Translations under genes and position numbers: made by a program
In this document: in pieces, positions 32,102-40,704 of the stretch
Position numbering within the stretch: position 1 is the first letter of the stretch
How the letters are laid out: every line of letters starts with the position of its first letter
Assembly: GCA_963749515.1 (NCBI GenBank)
Contig: CAVVMR010000002.1
Coordinates: 137,002 to 201,001 of the forward strand
Direction of reading: 5' to 3'
DNA length: 64,000 nt
From: Gaiellasilicea sp963749515
Lineage (GTDB): Bacteria > Actinomycetota > Thermoleophilia > Gaiellales > Gaiellaceae
Notes under the pieces: model-generated
What the model was told of the DNA's origin: nothing
The model's database searches: none
Seen by the model: the letters and a program-made list of their open reading frames with translations, nothing else

Positions 32102-32830
32102 CTATCCCTCCTCGAGCGGGACGACGCGGCGGCGAAAGATGCCGACGAGCAGCGCGAGCGTCACCTTGATCGCGTAGTAGAACGAGCGGAAGGCGGTGAT
32201 CGACGATTCGCCGGTTTCGCGGCCGCGCATCCGGGCGGGCACCTCCATGATCCGCAGCTTGTGCCGGACGACCATCACCGCCGCCTCCACCTCCGGATAG
32301 TCGTGCGGGTAGTCGGCGGCGAAGAGGCGGATCGCGCGCGCGTTGACGGCCTGGAAGCCGGACGTCGTGTCGGTGAGCTTCTGCCGCGTCAATAGCGACA
32401 CGAGCCGCGCGAACCAGCGGATGCCGGCACGCCGCGCGAACGGCGGCCGGTAGTCGCCGTCGTTTCCGTTCGCAAAGCGAGAGCCGACGACGACGTCGGC
32501 CTCCCCGCGCGCCAGTGGAGCGAGCAGCTGCGGGATCTCCTGCGGGTCGTGCTGGCCGTCGCCGTCGAGGCGGATCACCGTGTCGTAGCCCTCCTCGAGC
32601 GCGTACTTGAAGCCCGTCTGAACGGCGCCCCCGATGCCGAGATTGAACGGGAGCCTGACGACGTGAGCCCCGGCCGCGGCCGCGCTCGCCGCGGTGGCAT
32701 CCTCCGAGCCGTCGTCGATCACGAGCACCTCGAGGTCGGGGTCGAAGGCGCGCAGCTCCTCGACGACGCGGCCGACTGCCGCCTCCTCGTTGCGAGCCGG
32801 GACGATCGCCAGGCGGCGGCCTTCAGGCAC
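32102..32830 (-). CDS. GT2 glycosyltransferase, polyprenyl-phosphate sugar synthase type (DPM1-like)
   Basis: 242 residues from GTG 32830, which overlaps the upstream gene by 8 bases. RRLAIVPARNEEAAVGRVV, VIDDGSEDATAASAAAAGA near 37, NLGIGGAVQTGFKYALEEGY near 65 and IRLDGDGQHDPQEIPQLLAP near 88 (DGDGQHDP) are typical of dolichol/polyprenol-phosphate mannosyl- or glucosyltransferases. DTTSGFQAVNARAIRLF near 150 also fits. It probably loads a sugar onto undecaprenyl phosphate for the GT-C enzymes of this locus. Operon: CgeB-like GT, this gene, DUF2304. Confidence 0.9.
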   Translation of the reverse strand: MPEGRRLAIVPARNEEAAVGRVVEELRAFDPDLEVLVIDDGSEDATAASAAAAGAHVVRLPFNLGIGGAVQTGFKYALEEGYDTVIRLDGDGQHDPQEIPQLLAPLARGEADVVVGSRFANGNDGDYRPPFARRAGIRWFARLVSLLTRQKLTDTTSGFQAVNARAIRLFAADYPHDYPEVEAAVMVVRHKLRIMEVPARMRGRETGESSITAFRSFYYAIKVTLALLVGIFRRRVVPLEEG

Positions 32831-34037
32831 GCGCGCCCGCCGGGGCACCGAGTCCGACCAGCGCGAGCAGCTGGCGGGCGCGATGGGCATACGTGTGCTC
32901 GTCGAGGACGCGTTCGCGCGCCCGGGCGCCCATCGCCTCGGCCTGAGCCGGGTCGCCGAGCAGCTCGCGGTAGGCGGTGAGCGCCTCGTCCGCGTCGTTG
33001 ACGACGAGAAGCTCCTGCCCCGGCTCGAACCAGCGCTCGATCCCCTCGTAGGGATTCGAGACGATCGCGGCGCCGGCGGCGGCGAGCTCGAACGGCCGGC
33101 ACGACGACGAAGCGGTGACGCTCGCGTGTGAGCGGCGCGTGATGTTCAGGTTGATGCGCGAGGCGGAGATCGCCTGCGCGAAGGCATTGAAGGGAACGTC
33201 GCCGATGAGCCAGGCGCGACCGGTGTCGCCCTGGAAGTCACGCCCGCCCAGCGCGAACTCGAGCTCCGGCGCGGCACGGCTGGGCTCTCCGACCATCGCC
33301 GCCATCCAGTCGCGGCGGAACTTGTCGCCGTAGCCGTAGAAGAAGACGTCGTGCACCTTCTCGACCTGTCGCGGCGCAAAGAACTCGGGGTCGGCGCCCC
33401 AGAAGACGGCCTCGGCGCGACGCGCTCCGAGCTCGAGCAGGCTCGGCAGCCCACCCTCGGAGTTCGAGACGACCAGGTCGTACTCGGACGGGTCGGCGCC
33501 GTGGTAGTAGTTGAAGCCGGTGTCCATGCCGCCGAACTCCGGCAGGCTCATCGGCACGTCGCCGTCGTAGAAGATCACCGGGACGCCGAACCGCTCCCGC
33601 AGGTAGGTGGGGATCCCGCGGAAGTGCGCCATCGGCACGGTGAAGACGATCACCGCGTCGACGTCCTTCTCCCGCTCGAGCACCTTCTCCAGGTGCCGCC
33701 GCCAGCGCGGGGTGACCCAGCGCCAGATCGCCTCGCGCGCGGCCTTGTCGAGCACGGAGTCGTCCGGGCTCTCCTCGGCGCGGCGGAGGTAGCGGTCGCC
33801 CTTGAGCCGCGCGAGCCCGCCGCGAACCGCTGCGTAGCTCTCGCCCTCGACCCGAGTCGGGTTCGGCGCCGTCCGCCACCACGGCGACTCGACCGGCTTC
33901 CCGCGGTACGGGGTCACGATCAGGTCGACACCGACCTCGTAGAGCCCCTTCCAGAGCTGCCACCACGCGGGCGTGCAGCCGTAGCGGAAGTCGAGGTCGA
34001 CCGCGGACGCGACCGCCAGGATCTTGGGCGCCTTCAT
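32823..34037 (-). CDS. CgeB-like glycosyltransferase
   Basis: 404 residues. VIFYDGDVPMSLPEFGGMDT near 170, SEYDLVVSNSEGGLPSLLEL near 200, AEAVFWGADPEFFAPRQVEK near 225 and the C-terminal RINLNITRRSHA and CRPFELAAAGAAIVSNPYEG (near 305-330) match the CgeB/Glyco_trans_1_2 family. Another in-frame ATG occurs at 34049 but lies inside TATGCT, a hexamer 7 bases before ATG 34037 that is a likely -10; so 34037 is chosen. First gene of a three-gene leftward operon. Confidence 0.85.
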   Translation of the reverse strand: MKAPKILAVASAVDLDFRYGCTPAWWQLWKGLYEVGVDLIVTPYRGKPVESPWWRTAPNPTRVEGESYAAVRGGLARLKGDRYLRRAEESPDDSVLDKAAREAIWRWVTPRWRRHLEKVLEREKDVDAVIVFTVPMAHFRGIPTYLRERFGVPVIFYDGDVPMSLPEFGGMDTGFNYYHGADPSEYDLVVSNSEGGLPSLLELGARRAEAVFWGADPEFFAPRQVEKVHDVFFYGYGDKFRRDWMAAMVGEPSRAAPELEFALGGRDFQGDTGRAWLIGDVPFNAFAQAISASRINLNITRRSHASVTASSSCRPFELAAAGAAIVSNPYEGIERWFEPGQELLVVNDADEALTAYRELLGDPAQAEAMGARARERVLDEHTYAHRARQLLALVGLGAPAGARA

Positions 34038-34044
34038 GCCGGGA

Positions 34045-34050
34045 AGCATA
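34045..34050 (-). promoter_or_regulatory. -10 hexamer of the CgeB-like gene; fixes its start
   Basis: TATGCT on the minus strand, 7 bases before ATG 34037. The alternative ATG at 34049 would be part of this hexamer. Confidence 0.45.
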
Positions 34051-34111
34051 GGTGCGGGTCATGAAGGCACTGTTAGCCCGGCGCCGGTCGCCATGACGGG
34101 CGGTGGGAGGT

Positions 34112-34144
34112 TAGGATCGTTCGTCTCGACCCAGCCGAAGGAGG
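34112..34144 (+). promoter_or_regulatory. promoter and strong ribosome site of the SnoaL-like gene
   Basis: TAGGAT at 34112-34117 is a good -10, and AAGGAGG at 34138-34144 lies 5 bases before GTG 34150. This gene is one of the few here with a conventional leader and strong Shine-Dalgarno sequence. Confidence 0.5.
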
Positions 34145-34149
34145 CCCTC

Positions 34150-34551
34150 GTGGCAACGCAGACCGCGTCCCTCACCAGAGAGCAGCTCGCAGCGCTCCCC
34201 GACAGCTACTTCAAAGCCGTGGACGCGAAGGATGTCGACGCGATCCTTTCGCACTTCGCCGACGACGCGACACTGACGGTGCAGACCGACCACGCCGTCT
34301 TCAGTGGAGCCGACGAGATTCGTCGCATGTTCACCGACTTCTGCGGCGGCTCGATCTCGATCTTCCACGAGATCAAGAACATCGTGGTCGAGCCCGAGGC
34401 CCGGAAGGTTGCGACCGAGCAGAGCTACATCGGCGAGCTCGTCGACGGGACCAAGAACGACATGCACAACTGCAACTTCTTCGACGTCGACGCCGAAGGA
34501 AAGTTCTCCCGCGTCATCATCTGGATGGCCGGAACCAACCCGCTGAAGTAG
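34150..34551 (+). CDS. SnoaL-like / NTF2-fold protein
   Basis: 133 residues. The cone-shaped NTF2 fold is suggested by LPDSYFKAVDAKDVDAILSH, FADDATLTVQTDHAVFSGAD and EIRRMFTDFCGGSISIFHEI in order, then three strands ending RVIIWMAGTNPLK. Such proteins bind small ligands or act as isomerases, cyclases or hydroxylases; the substrate is unknown. The gene does not look like a glycan gene and is monocistronic, with its own promoter and a strong AAGGAGG ribosome site. GTG start chosen from that site. Confidence 0.78.
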   Translation: MATQTASLTREQLAALPDSYFKAVDAKDVDAILSHFADDATLTVQTDHAVFSGADEIRRMFTDFCGGSISIFHEIKNIVVEPEARKVATEQSYIGELVDGTKNDMHNCNFFDVDAEGKFSRVIIWMAGTNPLK

Positions 34552-34557
34552 CTGAAG

Positions 34558-36018
34558 CTAGTACGCGCCGCGGCGTGAGAAGACGGCCAGGGGCGTCTTC
34601 ACCAGGATCGAGATGTCGAGCCAGATCGACCAGTTCTCGATGTAGTAGAAGTCGAGCCGCACGAGATCGTCGAACGTGAGCGACGAGCGGCCCGAGATCT
34701 GCCAGAGGCCCGTGATGCCCGGGAGCACGTTGTAGCGCTTGCGGTGCCAGCCCTCGAGCAGCTGGAAGTCCCGGACGGGCAAGGGCCGGGGGCCGACGAG
34801 GCTCATCTCGCCGCCGAGGACGTTCAGCACCTGCGGCATCTCGTCCAGCGAGAGCCTGCGGAGGACCCTGCCCACCCGCGTCAGGCGCGGATCCTCCCGG
34901 ATCTTGAACAGTGCGCCCGGCGCCTCGTTGCGGTCCTCGAGCTCGTCCTGGAGCTCCGCCGCTCCGTCGACCATCGTCCGGAACTTGAGCATCCCGAACT
35001 CGCGCTCGCCGACCCCGACGCGCCGGTCGCGGTAGAGCACCGGCCCGTGCGAGTCGAGCCTGATCGCAAGCGCGATCAGCAACCAGAACGGCAGCCCGAC
35101 CACGACGACGATCGAGCTGACGAGGAGATCGAACGCCTTCTTCACCACCCAGTCCGTCCCGGCGAGCACCGGCGGCCGCAGCTCGAAGAGCGGCATCCCC
35201 TGGCCGGGAACGTACTCGCCGCGCTGGAGCAGCAGGTCGGTGGTCTTCGGCGCGATCCGCACCTTCACGCCCGCGCGATGCGCCGTCTCCACGATCTCCA
35301 GCACGGCCGACTCGTCGAAGTCGCCCTCGTTGAGGATCACCTCGTCGGGCCGGGTCAGCGCGATGCGCTCGAGGAGCTCAACGTCACGCTCGGGCGGCAG
35401 CACGTCGACGAACTCGTAGGCAATGCCGGCGCGCTTCCCGGAGAGCATCCGCCGCAGCGTCGCCAGGCTCTCGCCCGTGCCGAGCAGGAGGGCGCGCTTG
35501 CGCGCGTGCAGCAGCCGCTGCAGCTCCAGGGTGGACGAGTCGTAGGCGGCGCGAAGCAGGCCCATCGTGATCGCGCAGACGACGAGCGCCGTCGGGATCA
35601 ACCCGGTCGTGTTGAAGTCGTAGCCCGTCCCGTAGCCGAAGGCGAGGACGATCAGCGCGACGAGCAGGAGCGACGATGCGACCCGGCCCAGGCCGGAGCG
35701 GCGCTCGCGCGTGGCGTAGAGCCCGGCCTGCCAGAAGACGAGGAACGTGATCGGGATCAGGAACGGCAGCCACTCCTCGGATTCGGTCCTCCAGAGGAGG
35801 CTCCAGAGGACGGGGTCTCCGAAGACGACGCTGCGCAGGACGAGCGCGATGTAGAGCCCCAGCGACAGCCCCACCGCGTCCAGCAGGGCGAGCGACGTGA
35901 TCCCGAGCACCCGCCGCCCGAACGTCCGCAGCGGCACGCGCGAGAGGACGTAGGGCCGCGCGGCACGCACATCGCGGTCGCGGGAGGTGAGCGCCGGCTC
36001 GGAAGGCTGGATCGCCAC
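34558..36018 (-). CDS. polyprenyl-phosphate sugar-1-phosphate transferase, WcaJ/WbaP type
   Basis: 486 residues from GTG 36018. Four or five N-terminal helices, a Rossmann-like middle (RALLLGTGESLATLRRMLSG near 190) and the C-terminal sugar transferase domain: GPVLYRDRRVGVGEREFGML near 325, RLTRVGRVLRRLSLDEMPQV near 375 with the catalytic Asp-Glu, GGEMSLVGPRPLPVRDF near 402 and LPGITGLWQISGRSSLTFDD near 430. It starts repeat-unit synthesis by moving a hexose-1-phosphate to undecaprenyl phosphate. Ten bases downstream of a GT4 gene in a four-gene operon (39350 to 34558). Confidence 0.93.
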   Translation of the reverse strand: MAIQPSEPALTSRDRDVRAARPYVLSRVPLRTFGRRVLGITSLALLDAVGLSLGLYIALVLRSVVFGDPVLWSLLWRTESEEWLPFLIPITFLVFWQAGLYATRERRSGLGRVASSLLLVALIVLAFGYGTGYDFNTTGLIPTALVVCAITMGLLRAAYDSSTLELQRLLHARKRALLLGTGESLATLRRMLSGKRAGIAYEFVDVLPPERDVELLERIALTRPDEVILNEGDFDESAVLEIVETAHRAGVKVRIAPKTTDLLLQRGEYVPGQGMPLFELRPPVLAGTDWVVKKAFDLLVSSIVVVVGLPFWLLIALAIRLDSHGPVLYRDRRVGVGEREFGMLKFRTMVDGAAELQDELEDRNEAPGALFKIREDPRLTRVGRVLRRLSLDEMPQVLNVLGGEMSLVGPRPLPVRDFQLLEGWHRKRYNVLPGITGLWQISGRSSLTFDDLVRLDFYYIENWSIWLDISILVKTPLAVFSRRGAY

Positions 36019-36028
36019 GGCGCTGATG

Positions 36029-37108
36029 TTACTCGCGGGTCTGGGCGGCAACGATCCTCGTGACCGCATCAGCCCACGATTCGACCGAGTGACCGGCGAC
36101 AACGCGGCGGCGGAGCTCCGCTCCCGCATCCGTCCGACGCTCCGGCCCGGCCGCAGCGAACGCCAGGAGCGTCTCCGCCAGGCTCTCGGCGTCTCGGGGC
36201 CTGAAGCGAAGCTCGACGGGGAGGTCGCCGAGCAGCTCATCGAGCGCCGAATTGTCGGCGAGCACCGGCACGCCGCACGCGCCTGCCTCCACGATCACCT
36301 TGTCGAAGGTCTCCGAGTCCCGCGCGTGCGTGGCGCTGAGGACGCCGTCGGCGCTGCGGAGCAACTCCGGCACCACGTCGCGTGGGACCGAGTCCGCAAG
36401 CTCGACGCGCGCGCTGAGTACCGGTGACCGCCGGACGAGCTCCTCCAGGTCGGCACGGTGGCGTCGCTCGGCCTCCGTGAGCTGCGGCCCCCGCACCTCG
36501 AGTTGGGCGTCGAGCCCTCGCTCCAGGGCGAGCCCAAAGCCGCTCAACAGCGTGTCGTAGCCCTTGACCCACGCAAACCGTCCGAGCGCGAGCAACCGTA
36601 GCCGGCCGTCGCGGGCCGAGCGAACCTCGGCCGGCGAGAACCGCTCGATGTCGATCGCATGACCGATCCCGTGCACCTTCACCGACCGGAGCGGGAACGA
36701 GCGGACGTCCGCGGTGAGAACCGCATCGGCCAGGCGAACCGCAAGCCTGAGGGCACGGCTCGCCATCCCATGCTGATACCAGAGGAGAAGGGGAACGCCA
36801 CGCGACTTCGCAAGCGGTGCAGAGAGCAGGAGGAAGAGAGGCACCATGTGGGCGAGCACGGCGTCCGGACGCGGCTTCAGTCGAAGCTCTGCGGCGAGCT
36901 GGCGGGCGAAACGCACGCCGCGCGAGAGCCTGTTCGTTGCGCCAAAGGTGCGCACCCGGACGTTGACCGGCAGCTCGTGCCGGCCGACATGCGCGCAGAG
37001 CACGGCAACCTCGTCGAAACGCTCTGCAAGGGCCCCCACGAGGTCGAGCGTCTGCGCGAGGACGGGATGGTCGGCGTCGAGTGTCTGGGTGACGAAGACG
37101 ACTCTCAG
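36029..37108 (-). CDS. GT4-family glycosyltransferase, probable CTG start
   Basis: 359 residues from CTG 37108. The next standard start, GTG 37039, would cut off LRVVFVTQTLDADHPVLAQT and the following helix, which are the first strand and loop of the GT-B fold. The CTG forms a CTGA overlap with the stop of the preceding gene, exactly as ATGA/GTGA/TTGA do elsewhere in this locus, and GGGAG (37118-37114) lies 5 bases before it. Other motifs: PLLLWYQHGMASRALRLAV near 105, RLRLLALGRFAWVKGYDTLL near 170 and DSETFDKVIVEAGACGVPVL near 264. Confidence 0.82.
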   Translation of the reverse strand: MRVVFVTQTLDADHPVLAQTLDLVGALAERFDEVAVLCAHVGRHELPVNVRVRTFGATNRLSRGVRFARQLAAELRLKPRPDAVLAHMVPLFLLLSAPLAKSRGVPLLLWYQHGMASRALRLAVRLADAVLTADVRSFPLRSVKVHGIGHAIDIERFSPAEVRSARDGRLRLLALGRFAWVKGYDTLLSGFGLALERGLDAQLEVRGPQLTEAERRHRADLEELVRRSPVLSARVELADSVPRDVVPELLRSADGVLSATHARDSETFDKVIVEAGACGVPVLADNSALDELLGDLPVELRFRPRDAESLAETLLAFAAAGPERRTDAGAELRRRVVAGHSVESWADAVTRIVAAQTRE

Positions 37109-38247
37109 CTCGGCTCCCGTCCAGCGGCGATCGTCCTCTCGGCGAGCCGGCGCAGGGAACGGGCGAACTCGTCCGGGGTGTAGTCCCAGTCGCGATAGCG
37201 CTCCTGCGCTGCCTTGCCGAGCTGCGCTGCGAGCTCGCGGTCACCCAGCACCCGCAAGAGCGCCTCGACGAGCGCGTCCTCGTCGGCCCGCGGGACGAGC
37301 AGCCCTTCGCGGCCGTCGTCGACGAGGTCGAGCACTCCGCCCGCGCCTGTCGCAACGACGCCGCGCCCGCGAGCGAAGGCTTCGATCACCACCCTGCCGA
37401 GCCCTTCCGGCCAGGAGGGCAGGACGAGAATCGTCGCCTCGTCGAGCTGCGAGGCGACGCCCTCGGGATCGAGTTCCTCCAGGTGCTCGACCTGATCGGG
37501 GAGATCGCGCACCAGCTCGTCGATCGGGCGGCGCCGCGAGCCCTTGCCGACGACCACCAGTCGCGCCTCGGGCATCCGCGCCGCGACCCGTCGCCAGGCG
37601 GCTGCGAGGCCGTCGACGTTCTTGTAGGCCTCGAGCATTCCGACGAAGAGCGCGGTCGGCCGGTCGGGCAAGTCGACCACGGGCTTTGCCGTGAAGGCGG
37701 ACAGGTCGCTATAGGTGGCGAACGACGCATCCGCCGGCTGTCCCCTCGCCTCGGCGACGAGACCCGACGTGAACTCCGAGAGCGCGCGGGTCGCGTCCGC
37801 CCTTCGCAGTACGCGAACCGCGAGCGCGTCCGCCGCGCTTGCGAAGAGCTTTCGAAACGGTGAGCCGTACAGCCTGGTGTACGTCCTCCAGTCGCCGTGC
37901 ACCTCGACGATCACCGGCACACGCCGCCGGGAGAGCAACCTCCCCGCGAGTACAGCCGCCCCGACGAACGGATCCGCGGCGACAACGGCGTCGGGCCGGA
38001 ACTCGTCCAGCTCGCGCCGCACGCGGAACGGCAGCAGAACGTGAAAGAGCGCGCCGTCCAGTCGTCTCGGGCGCATCGGCGCCGAGAGCCGGAAGCGGTC
38101 GGACGACTGCGCACTCGGCGTCTCTGCGGCGCCGATGAAGCGGTAGTCGAGCTGCTGCTCGACGGCGTCCCACTTCTTCGCCAGCCCGGGCGAAAGCGGC
38201 AGTCGATGCCGCCCTCGGCCGACGATGAGGACACGCGGGCGAGTCAA
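37105..38247 (-). CDS. GT4-family glycosyltransferase (TTG start)
   Basis: 380 residues from TTG 38247, which overlaps the upstream TGA in TTGA. Begins LTRPRVLIVGRGRHRLPLSP. VIVEVHGDWRTYTRLYGSPF lies near 125, PTALFVGMLEAYKNVDGLAA near 200 and the donor region SWPEGLGRVVIEAFARGRGV near 265, where EGLGRVVIE is the E-x7-E motif. The longer frame reaching 38526 is antisense-like filler. Middle gene of the 39350-34558 operon. Confidence 0.87.
   Translation of the reverse strand: MTRPRVLIVGRGRHRLPLSPGLAKKWDAVEQQLDYRFIGAAETPSAQSSDRFRLSAPMRPRRLDGALFHVLLPFRVRRELDEFRPDAVVAADPFVGAAVLAGRLLSRRRVPVIVEVHGDWRTYTRLYGSPFRKLFASAADALAVRVLRRADATRALSEFTSGLVAEARGQPADASFATYSDLSAFTAKPVVDLPDRPTALFVGMLEAYKNVDGLAAAWRRVAARMPEARLVVVGKGSRRRPIDELVRDLPDQVEHLEELDPEGVASQLDEATILVLPSWPEGLGRVVIEAFARGRGVVATGAGGVLDLVDDGREGLLVPRADEDALVEALLRVLGDRELAAQLGKAAQERYRDWDYTPDEFARSLRRLAERTIAAGREPS
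37114..37118 (-). promoter_or_regulatory. ribosome site supporting the CTG start at 37108
   Basis: GGGAG on the minus strand, 5-base spacer to CTG 37108-37106, inside the last codons of the preceding glycosyltransferase gene. Confidence 0.4.
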
Positions 38248-39350
38248 CGTGCGACCGCCTCGAGAAGCGCTTCGAGCTTGCCGTACACGACGTCGCTCGA
38301 CAAAGCCTCGACGGAAGGCCTCGCGGCCGCGGCGAGCCGGCCCCGCAGGCCGGGCTCCTCCAGGATTCGCCGAAGTGCGGCCGCGAGCGCCTCCGGGTCG
38401 CTTGCGGGTACGAGCAGGCCGTTCTGGCCGTCGGTGACGACCTCCGGAACCCCGCCCACCGCCGTCGAGACGACGGGCACCCCGACGGACAGCGCTTCGA
38501 CCGCGGAGTGCGGCAGATTCTCCCATTCGCTCGAGAGCAGGCCGGCCTCGGCGCCGGCCACGATCCGCAGCGTCTCGTCGCGTGTTCTGAGGCCGAGGAA
38601 GCTCACCCGGGAGGCGCCTTCGGAGGCTGCCGCCAGGCGCTCGAGCGCGAGCCGCTCAGGCCCGTCCCCGACGACGACGAGTCTCGCCGCGCGCACCTGG
38701 GCGATCGCCTCGATCGCGACGCCGAGGGCCTTCTGACGCGTGAGCCGCCCGACGAAGACGAAGGTACCGGGCTCGAGGCGCTCCGGCTCGACCTGCGTTG
38801 GCGGCGGCGCGGGATTCGTGAGCACGAGAAGCCGTGCGTTGGACAGACCCCAGCCGCGAGCGATCTCGGCGAGATACGCGCTCGGAACGACGATGGCCGT
38901 CGCAGACCGAAGAGCTCGGGTTCGCGCCGCTTTCAGCGCACGCACCGGCGCCGTCGCTGCCGTCTGGAACTCCTCGAGCCCGCCGGTGAACAGGCGATAC
39001 CGGCGCGCACGCTCGTAGGCAGGGTCGGAGACGAGCTTGACGACGAGTGGGCGACGAGCGGTCGTGGCGGCGGCCGCAGCGGCCGCGTAGGTTGCGGTGG
39101 CATAGACGACGTCGGCCGCTCGCGCCGCACGCGCACCGCGAATGGCCACCTGGCCGTACCGGAGCGGGAACGGAAGCCGACGCGAGACGACGTCGACCTC
39201 GCACGGCCGCTCGGTAGGCTCGCCGTCGCCCATCGTCACGACGCGGACGTGGTGCCCACGCCCGACCAGAAACCGCGCGAAGTCGGGGCCGTGCGTGGCC
39301 GGACCGCCCACGTCCGGTGGCCAGATTCCTGTGAGAAATGCGATGCGCAT
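38244..39350 (-). CDS. GT4-family glycosyltransferase
   Basis: 368 residues. MRIAFLTGIWPPDVGGPATH with the GGPATH loop is typical. RPLVVKLVSDPAYERARRYR lies near 100, FVFVGRLTRQKALGVAIEAI near 195 and WENLPHSAVEALSVGVPVVS near 275 with the donor-site Glu residues. ATG 39350 has GGAG 5 bases upstream, and a TATGAT hexamer at 39396-39391 gives a short leader of about 35 bases. First gene of the operon that ends with the WcaJ-type transferase. Confidence 0.9.
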   Translation of the reverse strand: MRIAFLTGIWPPDVGGPATHGPDFARFLVGRGHHVRVVTMGDGEPTERPCEVDVVSRRLPFPLRYGQVAIRGARAARAADVVYATATYAAAAAAATTARRPLVVKLVSDPAYERARRYRLFTGGLEEFQTAATAPVRALKAARTRALRSATAIVVPSAYLAEIARGWGLSNARLLVLTNPAPPPTQVEPERLEPGTFVFVGRLTRQKALGVAIEAIAQVRAARLVVVGDGPERLALERLAAASEGASRVSFLGLRTRDETLRIVAGAEAGLLSSEWENLPHSAVEALSVGVPVVSTAVGGVPEVVTDGQNGLLVPASDPEALAAALRRILEEPGLRGRLAAAARPSVEALSSDVVYGKLEALLEAVAR

Positions 39351-39389
39351 TGCGGCTCCACCGGCGCCGCGGAGCGGACCAGAGCGGCC

Positions 39390-39396
39390 TATCATA
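39390..39396. promoter_or_regulatory. overlapping divergent -10 hexamers (GT4 operon / O-antigen ligase-like operon)
   Basis: The sequence TATCATA gives TATCAT on the plus strand (39390-39395), 10 bases before ATG 39406, and TATGAT on the minus strand (39396-39391), one mismatch from consensus. The two operons would compete for one polymerase site, as at 5129-5135. Confidence 0.5.
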
Positions 39397-39405
39397 GAGG
39401 CTTCA

Positions 39406-40704
39406 ATGCCTAGCCTGCCGTCACGAGCGCTGCGGCGGTCGGCGAGGGATCCCTTCTTTTTCTTCTTCCTCGTCACCGTCGTCCTGTGCTTGCTTCGGGC
39501 GCGCGACCTCCCCGCGGTCGAGGTCTCGGATGCCGCCGTCGGCTTGCCAGACGTGGCCCTTCTGGGTCTCGCGCTCCTCACTGCAGTCCGTCTCCGCAAC
39601 GGAAGTCGCCCGCTACCCTCGACGTGGCTGCTCGCGGCCGCAGCGGCATTCGCGGCGCTGGTTGTTGTCACCTCGCTCGCAAACGGTGCAACGGCGTTCA
39701 CTTCGGCGGGGAAGCTCGCGGAGCTCGTCGTCCTCGCGCTTGCGGCGTCGGTCTTGATCGACTCGGAGGAGCGACTCGAGTCGCTTGCAGCTCTGCTGGT
39801 CGGCGTGTGCGTGGCGGTTGCGTTCTGGGCAGTCGTTCAGTTCGTCCGTGACGGGGCCGGCCGGCAGCCGTCGTTCCTCGGCGAGCACGACATGGCAGCG
39901 CTCGGAACGATTGCGATCGTCGTCGGCCTGGCCGACCTGTACGCGCGTCGTGGCCGGCCGAGTCGACTGACGCTCACTGCGCTCGTCGCGGGGAGCGTCG
40001 CCGTCACGCTCGGGGCGGCGCTCGCGAGCCTGCTCGGCCTCTACCTGGCTGCAGGTGCTGTGGGGGTCCTCGCTGCCTCTCGGCGCGAGCTCCATCGCAT
40101 CCCTGCGCTAGCGACCGTCGCTGTGTTGATTGCTGTCACCGCAGGGACGCTCTCGCTGAGAAGCGGCGAGCTCGGCTTTCTCAAGTCCTGGTTCGGCGCC
40201 GAGCCCGACCGGCCGGGCCAGTACGCGGCGAGCTGGAGCCAGCGTCTGATCTACGTCTACATCGGCGGCCGCGTCTTCCTCCACCAGCCTCTTCTCGGCA
40301 CCGGTTGGCGTGGCGAGCTACCGCCCGAGGAGTACGCGCGCTATCTGCCGGACGCGCGCAAGCGCTTTTCGGATCAGCCGCCGCACTACTTCCCGACCGA
40401 GGACGGCACGTTCGTCCCGCAACAGACGTACGACCAGGTGCTCTACGAGCTCGGCCTCGTCGGCTTCGCCCTGTTGCTCGTGTTGCTCGCGCTCGCGGTG
40501 CAGAAGGCCGCCGCGGCTGGACTGCACTGGCCACGTGGCCCGACCGGCGCGCTCGCGTACTTGCCGGCGGCGTGGCTCGCAGGTTTGCTCGGCGCGCTCG
40601 CAGGTGCTGCGCTCTTCGGCGGGTCCGCGATCGCCGCTATCTTCTGGCTGACGCTGGGCGTCGTCGCGGCCGCCGGCGGGCTCATCCCAGCCGCCTCCAA
40701 GTGA
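39406..40704 (+). CDS. O-antigen ligase / polymerase-like membrane protein (WaaL/Wzy family)
   Basis: 432 residues with about ten helices. The large outer loop near residues 260-340 contains ASWSQRLIYVYIGGRVFLHQ and PLLGTGWRGELPPEEYARYL, with the R-x-x-x-Y-x-G and HxxxxG features of Wzy_C proteins, then QQTYDQVLYELGLVGFALLL. It either polymerises repeat units or ligates the glycan to its acceptor. GTGA overlap with the next glycosyltransferase gene. Confidence 0.82.
   Translation: MPSLPSRALRRSARDPFFFFFLVTVVLCLLRARDLPAVEVSDAAVGLPDVALLGLALLTAVRLRNGSRPLPSTWLLAAAAAFAALVVVTSLANGATAFTSAGKLAELVVLALAASVLIDSEERLESLAALLVGVCVAVAFWAVVQFVRDGAGRQPSFLGEHDMAALGTIAIVVGLADLYARRGRPSRLTLTALVAGSVAVTLGAALASLLGLYLAAGAVGVLAASRRELHRIPALATVAVLIAVTAGTLSLRSGELGFLKSWFGAEPDRPGQYAASWSQRLIYVYIGGRVFLHQPLLGTGWRGELPPEEYARYLPDARKRFSDQPPHYFPTEDGTFVPQQTYDQVLYELGLVGFALLLVLLALAVQKAAAAGLHWPRGPTGALAYLPAAWLAGLLGALAGAALFGGSAIAAIFWLTLGVVAAAGGLIPAASK

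Noticed and set aside
34049..34049. ATG 34049 as start of the CgeB-like gene
   Set aside because: It lies inside the TATGCT hexamer that is probably the -10 box.
37039..37039. GTG 37039 as start of the GT4 gene
   Set aside because: It would delete the first strand and loop of the GT-B fold, which are encoded in frame back to CTG 37108.
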